Assembly (NCBI GenBank): GCA_017521065.1
Contig: JAFXEA010000289.1
Location: forward strand, 1 to 10,341
Direction of reading: 5' to 3'
Length of the DNA stretch: 10,341 bases
Origin: Kiritimatiellia bacterium
GTDB taxonomy: Bacteria; Verrucomicrobiota; Kiritimatiellia; RFP12; UBA1067
Shown: positions 1 through 4,079 of the stretch, one piece after another
Numbering within the stretch: the first letter of the stretch is position 1
How the letters are laid out: each line of letters opens with the position of its first letter
Translations under genes and position numbers: made by a program
The notes under the pieces: generated by a model
What the model saw: the letters and a program-made list of their open reading frames with translations, nothing else
Database searches by the model: none
Told to the model about the DNA's origin: nothing

Positions 1-735
1 CAGGAACATAAAAGCCGCCCCTGGGGACAGGCCCTTCATCATCATCGCGGTCGCTATCGGGATTGCCGCCGTCGAGCAGATGTACATCGGAAATCCGATG
101 AGCGCCATTATCGGCATCGCCAGATAATCGCGTTCGGACAAGGTGGAGGCAAAGAAGTCGTTTGGCACGAATGCTGCCACAAGCGCCGATATGACAAGCC
201 CGATGGAGAGCGGTTTCACGATTCCGCCCAAAAGACGGATATAGCCCTGCCACAGGATCATGCGCAGGTTGCGCGACGGCGGGGTTGACTGCTGAGTTGC
301 GGCGTCCGGCGGTACATCGCTGTCTGAGAGCGCATGGACGGTGCAACCTCCCGCAAGCCCCGTCACGAATGCCGCCACAGGACGCGCAATGGCGAAGAGC
401 GGTCCCATCAGTGCATAGGTGGCAAAGATGGAGTCGATACCGGTCTGCGGCGTAGAGATGAGAAAGCCGGCGGTTGCACCCTTGCTCGCACCGTTTTTGC
501 GCAAGGCTGTCGATATCGGGATCACTCCGCATGAACAGATCGGGAGTGGCACTCCGATCATGACGGCGCGGATGATGCTCTTGATTCCGCCGGAAGCTCC
601 AAGGAATCTAATCACAAAATCACGTGGTATGCACACGGCCATGATTCCGGCTATGAAGAATCCGATGATGAGCCAAGGCGCCATCATCGCAAACACATTC
701 CAGAACGCTTTGCTGAATTCCATAAGCACATCCAT
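1..735 (-). CDS. SO_0444-type Cu/Zn efflux permease, N-terminal 245 residues (C-terminus outside window)
   Basis: Multi-pass inner-membrane permease of the DUF318/ArsP-like superfamily. The SO_0444 branch is linked in the literature to Cu/Zn export. The reading frame is open from the left edge to the ATG at 735, so the gene is partial. The diagnostic motif is PLPICSCGVIPI at residues 63-74 (Cys67 and Cys69 are likely metal ligands), followed by NGASKGATAGFLISTPQTG at residues 81-99. A second conserved motif, PMYICSTAAIP (216-226), carries Cys220. Hydrophobic helices lie at roughly 10-33, 55-75, 105-130, 172-190 and 205-232, with a polar loop at 137-157. The start is supported by AGGTGG three bases upstream, a short spacing; GTG at 729 and ATG at 723 in the same frame would give longer spacings of 9 and 15. 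Metal specificity is inferred from the family. The gene is divergent from the DUF1653 gene and has its own promoter and a leader hairpin. Confidence 0.87.
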   Translation of the reverse strand, partial: MDVLMEFSKAFWNVFAMMAPWLIIGFFIAGIMAVCIPRDFVIRFLGASGGIKSIIRAVMIGVPLPICSCGVIPISTALRKNGASKGATAGFLISTPQTGIDSIFATYALMGPLFAIARPVAAFVTGLAGGCTVHALSDSDVPPDAATQQSTPPSRNLRMILWQGYIRLLGGIVKPLSIGLVISALVAAFVPNDFFASTLSERDYLAMPIMALIGFPMYICSTAAIPIATAMMMKGLSPGAAFMFL

Positions 736-761
736 ATTCCACCTATGTTCAAATGTAAAGA

Positions 762-800
762 GATTGTCTGCCAACAGGATGCGTCCAGTTTCAGACAATC
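762..800 (-). promoter_or_regulatory. Leader hairpin or operator dyad of the metal permease
   Basis: GATTGTCTG (762-770) and CAGACAATC (792-800) are perfect 9-bp inverted arms. The 21 bases between them fold further: on the minus strand AAC-T-GGA pairs with TCC-T-GTT around a CGCA tetraloop. The whole 39-base element lies between the predicted transcript start and the permease ribosome-binding site, ending 26 bases before the ATG. It could be an RNA regulatory hairpin or a protein-binding dyad. It matches no riboswitch class I recognise. Confidence 0.55.
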
Positions 801-816
801 CTTCCGACGGGCAGAA

Positions 817-825
817 ATTATATCA
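817..825 (-). promoter_or_regulatory. Extended -10 promoter of the metal permease
   Basis: On the minus strand this reads TGATATAAT, a perfect extended -10 (TGnTATAAT), about 80 bases before the permease start. No good -35 hexamer lies 16-18 bases upstream, which extended -10 promoters tolerate. The predicted transcript start near 809-811 puts the 762-800 hairpin inside the 5' leader. The sequence match is direct; its activity is inferred. Confidence 0.55.
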
Positions 826-1013
826 TTTAGAACGTTGCAGTGAGAGAGAGCCCTCAATATGATACAATTCATCGCAATTGATCTGTCAGTCTGTCAGATG
901 TAGGCTTGCAGTGATGGCCTTGCGGATTGTGTTTGCAATGTCCATTGTTGTCGGAATTGTCGGTTTGAAATTCTGTGCGAAATGAGAGTCGGTTAAAACG
1001 AAAAGGAGGAGGT

Positions 1014-1307
1014 ATGCAGATAACTGAAACAGGAGAGTTCTGTCTGTCGGTCGGTGGAGGTGTGTATTCTGGAGAATACGACAAGTCGCTGATCGGACGG
1101 GAGTTCGTGCATTTCAAGGGCGGACGTTATCGTCTCCTGGGATTTGCCAAGACTTCGGAGGGAGAAGAGACTGTTGTTGTCTATCAGACTCTTTATGGTG
1201 AGTGCGGCATGTGGGTACGTCCGGCGAAAATGTTTTTCGAGAATGTAACGCGCGATGGCGTCACGATGCCACGCTTCCGTCTGGTGGAAGAAGGGGATGC
1301 CGATTGA
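1014..1307 (+). CDS. DUF1653 domain protein (97 residues)
   Basis: Small soluble protein of the DUF1653 family, whose function is unknown. The domain covers about residues 29-92: HFKGGRYRLLG at 33-43, then YQTLYGECGMWVRPAKMF at 57-74, then DGVTMPRFRLVEE. These follow the family pattern of 'H-F-K-G-x-x-Y', 'Y-x-x-L-Y-G' and 'x-W-V-R-P-x-x-M-F'. The start at ATG 1014 is chosen because a strong AAGGAGG (1003-1009) lies four bases upstream. An in-frame GTG at 975 would extend the protein by 13 residues but lacks any Shine-Dalgarno and would translate through that site. About 28 residues precede the core domain, slightly longer than the minimal family member. The gene is divergent from the permease and lies 124 bases before the DNA glycosylase. 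I see no signal peptide or membrane segment, so it is probably cytoplasmic. Confidence 0.88.
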   Translation: MQITETGEFCLSVGGGVYSGEYDKSLIGREFVHFKGGRYRLLGFAKTSEGEETVVVYQTLYGECGMWVRPAKMFFENVTRDGVTMPRFRLVEEGDAD

Positions 1308-1345
1308 AACGATGATTTCATAGGCTCGACTGACTCAGCCGGGAA

Positions 1346-1402
1346 CTGCGGCGGGAGATTTCATATCAGGCGATATGCGGAAATTGAGCCGCGCAGAGTT
1401 TT
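1346..1402 (+). terminator. Imperfect stem-loop followed by TTTT between DUF1653 and AAG genes
   Basis: An outer arm CTGCGGC (1346-1352) pairs with GCCGC..GCAG (1388-1396) with a bulge. An inner perfect hairpin is CATATC-AGGC-GATATG (1362-1377). The 3' side runs into AGTTTTG. This resembles an imperfect intrinsic terminator or processing hairpin. The inner hairpin is certain; terminator function is inferred. Confidence 0.35.
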
Positions 1403-1431
1403 GAGCGGTAGCTGTTAAATTCGTTTGAGAG

Positions 1432-1959
1432 ATGATGCGAAGGCTAGGAAGAGAAGATTATGCTGTTGACGCGGTGACGGCGGCGAAGATGCTTGTCGGC
1501 GCGTGGCTTTGCCGCCGGATGGATGACGGTGGCGTCGTACGGCGGCGCATTACCGAAACCGAGGCGTATTGCGGCGAAGAAGATACAGCCTGTCATGCGC
1601 ACAAAGGGCGGACTGCAAGGACGGACGTGATGTATTCCGCCGGCGGATGCGCCTATGTTTATCTCTGCTACGGAATGCATGAAATGCTGAATGTCGTGAC
1701 TGGTGCCGAGGGACGTCCGGAAGCCGTGCTTATTCGCGGGGTGGAAGGGGCGGAAGGCCCGGGGCGGCTGACAAAATTTCTCAAGATTGACCGCTCGCAT
1801 AATCGGGAAGATCTTGTCAGCTCCAATCGGCTGTGGATAGAAGCGGACGGAACCAAAGTTAAGTTTACCTCTTCGCCGCGCATCGGTATCGCGTACGCCT
1901 CCAAACGCGACCAAAAGCGCAAATGGCGTTTTACAATTTGCCGCAAAAAGGTATCGTGA
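1432..1959 (+). CDS. DNA-3-methyladenine glycosylase, AAG/MPG family (175 residues)
   Basis: Base-excision-repair enzyme that removes alkylated purines such as 3-methyladenine, leaving an abasic site (EC 3.2.2.21). Hallmarks are clear: ITETEAYCGEEDTACHA at residues 40-56, where Glu44 and Tyr46 match the catalytic Glu and base-stacking Tyr of human AAG (E125, Y127); RTDVMYSAGGCAYVYLCYGM at 63-82; LNVVTG at 86-91; and VLIRGVEG with Arg102. GPGRLTK (109-115) and PRIGIAYA (149-156) are the usual later motifs. At 175 residues it is slightly short, since bacterial members are usually near 190-200, and its tail (QKRKWRFTICRKKVS) is more basic than usual. The start is uncertain between ATG 1432 and ATG 1435, and no strong Shine-Dalgarno is present. 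Its stop overlaps a GTG (GTGA, 1956-1959) that opens a small downstream ORF. Confidence 0.93.
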   Translation: MMRRLGREDYAVDAVTAAKMLVGAWLCRRMDDGGVVRRRITETEAYCGEEDTACHAHKGRTARTDVMYSAGGCAYVYLCYGMHEMLNVVTGAEGRPEAVLIRGVEGAEGPGRLTKFLKIDRSHNREDLVSSNRLWIEADGTKVKFTSSPRIGIAYASKRDQKRKWRFTICRKKVS

Positions 1960-2124
1960 CAACGTCGGAATGGGCGAAATTTAAAGAAGGCTTTGAGAGG
2001 GGGCTTAAGGATACCGTCCGGTTCGGATGATTCATCAGACGGCCCGCGTTCGTGTCTTGAGTGTGCTTTGTGGTTCGTCGGAATCATAGTCCTATGTGTT
2101 ATTATAGTTTGGCTGAATAAATGA
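1956..2124 (+). pseudogene. Small single-helix membrane protein, apparently split by a frameshift
   Basis: A GTG overlapping the glycosylase stop opens VTTSEWAKFKEGFERGLKDT... and stops at 2028-2030. The neighbouring frame, open from 1960, ends at TGA 2122-2124. It encodes an acidic linker (SGSDDSSDGPRSC) followed by a strong hydrophobic segment, ALWFVGIIVLCVIIVWLNK, at the very C-terminus. Joining the two frames near the GGGGG run (1999-2003) would give one protein of about 55 residues with a soluble helix and a C-terminal membrane anchor. A TTG at 1993 could start the second part alone (43 residues). No family is recognised. It could be a decayed gene, programmed frameshifting, an assembly error or chance. 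Confidence 0.38.
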
Positions 2125-2133
2125 GCCGCTGCC

Positions 2134-2162
2134 TCCGCGTCAAGAAAACATCGCGGACTTTT
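2134..2162 (+). terminator. Candidate terminator after the glycosylase / small ORF
   Basis: TCCGCG (2134-2139) pairs perfectly with CGCGGA (2152-2157) around a 12-base A-rich loop, followed by CTTTTCG. It lies 9 bases after the stop at 2124. The 6-bp stem is short and the T-run modest. Confidence 0.4.
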
Positions 2163-2219
2163 CGTGAGCTAAAACCTGTATTGGAAAATCATCTCCTGCA
2201 GAGAGAGGGGATGTTTAAC

Positions 2220-2246
2220 CGTGTAGATCGTGTAGAACGTGTAGAG
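2220..2246. repeat. Three tandem 9-bp repeats (CGTGTAGAN)
   Basis: CGTGTAGAT, CGTGTAGAA and CGTGTAGAG follow each other without gaps, differing only in the last base. The function is unknown. The period is close to one helical turn, so repeated protein contacts are possible but not shown. Confidence 0.75.
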
Positions 2247-2296
2247 GGGTAAGGTGTGTTAGGTGAAGGTGAACGGTGGAATTGTTTTTTGTTCCG

Positions 2297-2328
2297 TCCA
2301 CAAATCTTCACTCATCTCCACAAATCTT
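2297..2328. repeat. Direct repeat TCCACAAATCTT, two copies
   Basis: Exact 12-bp copies at 2297-2308 and 2317-2328, 20 bases from start to start (about two helical turns). They resemble neither a DnaA-box cluster nor a known operator. The function is unknown. Confidence 0.7.
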
Positions 2329-2358
2329 ATAGATAGTCGCAAAGCCCCAAAATAAACC

Positions 2359-2412
2359 GGTAGGGCGGTCTCGCCGAGACCGCCGCGGTGCGTTCGGCGA
2401 ACGCACCCTACC
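2359..2412. repeat. Two-armed palindrome able to form a three-way junction (REP-like element)
   Basis: An outer stem GGTAGGG (2359-2365) pairs with CCCTACC (2406-2412). Inside are two near-perfect hairpins: CGGTCTCG (2366-2373) with CGAGACCG (2375-2382), and GTGCGTTCG (2388-2396) with CGAACGCAC (2398-2406). Nearly every base is paired, apart from a CCGCG linker and the loop bases; one C (2406) is shared between outer and inner stems. The shape recalls REP/BIME-type dispersed elements. Other copies and a mobilising RAYT transposase are not visible in this window. Confidence 0.8.
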
Positions 2413-2550
2413 AAGTTTTGCAACTGCCCCTTCATTTGTGTTGATATGTGACGATTTTGGGAGTGGATTCTTTGAGTTCGAAATTTGCCTAAAAAGTGAC
2501 CGGAAAGCTCAAATCGCCGCCCACCAATTACTGCCCACCAATCACCCGTC

Positions 2551-2608
2551 GTGTCCAAAATTTTCCTAGTGACCGCGCGCGACACTCTTTGATCCGATGA
2601 TTGGACAC
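2551..2608. promoter_or_regulatory. Inverted repeat GTGTCCAA / TTGGACAC upstream of ilvE
   Basis: Perfect 8-bp arms at 2551-2558 and 2601-2608 enclose 42 bases that contain a second candidate hairpin (AGTG ... CACT around a CGCGCGCG core). The right arm ends just before an AAGGAGG sequence (2609-2615). It could be an operator dyad for the ilvE promoter, or a leader structure if transcription starts further upstream. The arms are certain; their role is inferred. Confidence 0.5.
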
Positions 2609-2622
2609 AAGGAGGTTGCAAC

Positions 2623-2655
2623 ATGTGGTATAATTACGGGTCGAAAGAAAGGTAA
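2623..2655 (+). CDS. Possible 10-residue leader ORF before ilvE
   Basis: ATG at 2623 sits 7 bases after a perfect AAGGAGG (2609-2615) and opens MWYNYGSKER, stopping at TAA 2653-2655, eight bases before the ilvE start. The spacing and Shine-Dalgarno are better than those of ilvE itself. However, codons 2-4 coincide exactly with the extended -10 promoter TGGTATAAT. If that promoter is used, the ORF is not on the transcript. The peptide has no Leu, Ile or Val codons, so it is not a classical branched-chain attenuator peptide. Confidence 0.2.
   Translation: MWYNYGSKER
2624..2634 (+). promoter_or_regulatory. Extended -10 promoter of the ilvE operon
   Basis: TGTGGTATAAT contains a perfect TGnTATAAT. 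The same 11 bases occur at 7553-7563 before the AAA ATPase gene, supporting a shared housekeeping promoter type. No clear -35 lies at the usual spacing (TTGGAC at 2601 is 22 bases away, too far). Predicted transcription would start near 2641, leaving a leader of about 23 bases before ilvE. Confidence 0.6.
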
Positions 2656-2663
2656 CAAAAGCC

Positions 2664-3680
2664 ATGCCAAACATTGATTGGAAGAGTCTCGGTTTCGGTT
2701 TCACTGACGTGAACTGCCACATCCGCTACGTCTGGAAGGACGGCAAGTGGGGTGAGGGCGAGTTTGTGAAGGATCCTACCATCACGATGCACATAGGCGC
2801 AAGCTGCCTTCATTACGGGCAGGAATGCTTCGAGGGAATGAAAGCGTTCTGCCAGAAGGATGGCAAGGTGGTGCTGTTCCGTCCTGAGGAGAATGCTCGC
2901 CGCATGATGCGCACCGCCCAGCGCACCGTAATGCCGCCCGTGCCTGTGGATATGTTCATCGAGGCCGCCGAGAAGGTGGTCAAGGCCAACATCGAATACG
3001 TGCCGCCGTACGGCACCGGCGGATCCATGTACATCCGTCCTCTGCTCATCGGCACCGGTCCGCAGATTGGTGTCGCCCCGGCCAGCGAATACACGTTCAT
3101 CATGATGGTCATGCCCGTGGGCGCATACTACAAGGGTGGACTCAAGCCCGTCCGCGCCGTCATTCTTGACGACTGGGACCGCGCCGCTCCTCACGGAATG
3201 GGTGACGTTAAGGTCGGCGGCAACTACGCCGCATCCCTCTACGCCCACGAGAAGGCGAAGAAGGAAGGCTGGCCTGTCGAACTCTATCTTGACGCGAAGG
3301 AGCACAAGTATGTCGAGGAGTTCTCCACGTCCAACTTTCTCGGCATCAAGGCCGACGGCACGTACGTCACACCCGACAGCTGCTCTGTGTTGCCCTCCAT
3401 CACCAATATGTCGCTCAAGCAGTGCGCCGCCGACCTTGGCTGGAAGGTGGAGTGCCGCCCGATCCCCTACGAGGAGATCAAGGAGTTCGCCGAGGTCGCG
3501 GCATGCGGTACCGCCGTCGTGGTCACTCCCGTGTGGGAGATCACCCGCGGATCCGATGTCATCAAGATCAGCGGACAGGATGAGGTCGGGCCTCACCTCC
3601 AGAAGCTTTTCGATACCGTGCAGGGCATTCAGTACGGACTGCTCCCTGATACTCACGGCTGGTGCCACGAGGTGAAGTGA
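2664..3680 (+). CDS. ilvE: Branched-chain amino acid aminotransferase (338 residues)
   Basis: PLP-dependent fold-type IV transaminase that interconverts Leu, Ile and Val with their 2-oxo acids using 2-oxoglutarate/glutamate (EC 2.6.1.42); cytoplasmic. It belongs to the longer BCAT class shared with eukaryotes and Bacillus. Signatures are LHYGQECFEGMKAF (49-62), LFRPEENARRM (71-81), YIRPLLIGTG (123-132), and GMGDVKVGGNYAASL (178-192), where Lys183 is the Schiff-base lysine. YVEEFSTSNFLG (216-227) includes the Glu expected to contact the pyridine nitrogen. ACGTAVVVTPV (280-290) and the C-terminal GIQYGLLPDTHGW (321-333) are also typical. Length matches the family. ATG 2664 follows GAAAGG about 11 bases upstream, and the family N-terminus fits. 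Its stop is three bases before the next ATG, so it probably heads an operon with the 131-residue protein and the BatD-like gene. Confidence 0.96.
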   Translation: MPNIDWKSLGFGFTDVNCHIRYVWKDGKWGEGEFVKDPTITMHIGASCLHYGQECFEGMKAFCQKDGKVVLFRPEENARRMMRTAQRTVMPPVPVDMFIEAAEKVVKANIEYVPPYGTGGSMYIRPLLIGTGPQIGVAPASEYTFIMMVMPVGAYYKGGLKPVRAVILDDWDRAAPHGMGDVKVGGNYAASLYAHEKAKKEGWPVELYLDAKEHKYVEEFSTSNFLGIKADGTYVTPDSCSVLPSITNMSLKQCAADLGWKVECRPIPYEEIKEFAEVAACGTAVVVTPVWEITRGSDVIKISGQDEVGPHLQKLFDTVQGIQYGLLPDTHGWCHEVK

Positions 3681-3683
3681 GCC

Positions 3684-4079
3684 ATGGCGGAAGGGGATGT
3701 TTCGATAGCCTCGCTCGCCGAGGAGCGTCTCAAGCTGGAACGCGAGGCGTTCGAGCTTGAGCGCACCCGTCTTGAGGCGGCGCGTGCGCGGGCCGAGGCG
3801 GAGCTGAAGCTTGCCCGTTCGGGACATCCTCTTCTCGTATTTGCGTCCGTTGCGCTTCTCGCTCTTGTTTCGTTCGCCGGCGGCATTCTGCTCGGGAACT
3901 CCATGAGCGAAAGTCGGCATCAACAGCAGCGGGATGCGCGTCTCCGCGAGGCGCTTTCCCAGCTTAGCGGATTTGCAGAGACAACATCTTCATCCACCAA
4001 TTCGCTCCCTCTTGCGCCCGGCGTAAAAACTCGCGTTACCGGGGCGCGTGGTGATGTTTCGGTGGTGGTCATCCAATGA
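3684..4079 (+). CDS. Unknown coiled-coil protein with one membrane helix (131 residues)
   Basis: I recognise no family. Residues 8-45 form a charged Glu/Arg/Leu-rich heptad pattern (LAEERLKLEREAFELERTRL) typical of a coiled coil. A strong membrane helix follows at about 49-71 (HPLLVFASVALLALVSFAGG). After a polar Gln/Arg/Ser segment the C-terminus, VTGARGDVSVVVIQ, has beta-strand character. By the positive-inside rule (Arg/Lys before the helix) the coiled coil should be cytoplasmic and the tail extracytoplasmic, placing the tail on the same side as the BatD-like protein. GAGGTG at the ilvE end (3670-3675) serves as Shine-Dalgarno. The stop overlaps the next start (ATGA, 4076-4079), strongly suggesting translational coupling and a functional link with the BatD-like protein. 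Confidence 0.8.
   Translation: MAEGDVSIASLAEERLKLEREAFELERTRLEAARARAEAELKLARSGHPLLVFASVALLALVSFAGGILLGNSMSESRHQQQRDARLREALSQLSGFAETTSSSTNSLPLAPGVKTRVTGARGDVSVVVIQ

Larger units (their letters stand above)
2160..2600. other. Gene-free interval with several short repeats
   Basis: No convincing coding region is present on either strand. It holds a 9-bp triplicate (2220-2246), a 12-bp duplicate (2297-2328), a large palindrome (2359-2412), a 10-bp duplicate GCCCACCAAT at 2519-2528 and 2533-2542 (period 14), and the left arm of an inverted repeat at 2551. Such a concentration suggests a landing zone for dispersed elements between two transcription units. Confidence 0.6.

Noticed and set aside
334..872. 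Plus-strand frames (334-534, 419-862) and a minus frame (684-872) in the left region
   Set aside because: The true gene is the edge-truncated minus-strand permease with conserved PLPICSCG and STPQTG motifs; these frames lie in the wrong register.
881..899. Overlapping direct and inverted repeats (ATCTGTCAG TCTGTCAGAT) in the divergent intergenic region
   Set aside because: They are short and not positioned at an identifiable promoter; kept only as a note.
1444..2087. Two minus-strand frames opposite the DNA glycosylase
   Set aside because: The catalytic motifs of the AAG family are on the plus strand; the antisense frames are low-quality shadows.
2259..2624. 121-codon minus-strand frame before ilvE
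   Set aside because: It reads straight through the large palindrome and the short repeats and has no recognisable domain, so it is probably accidental.
2551..2664. Classical branched-chain amino acid attenuator before ilvE
   Set aside because: The only leader peptide candidate has no Leu, Ile or Val codons, and no terminator/antiterminator pair is visible.
2634..3923. 429-codon minus-strand frame opposite ilvE
   Set aside because: ilvE is unmistakable on the plus strand. The antisense protein shows no motif and no ribosome-binding site, and it crosses the ilvE promoter.
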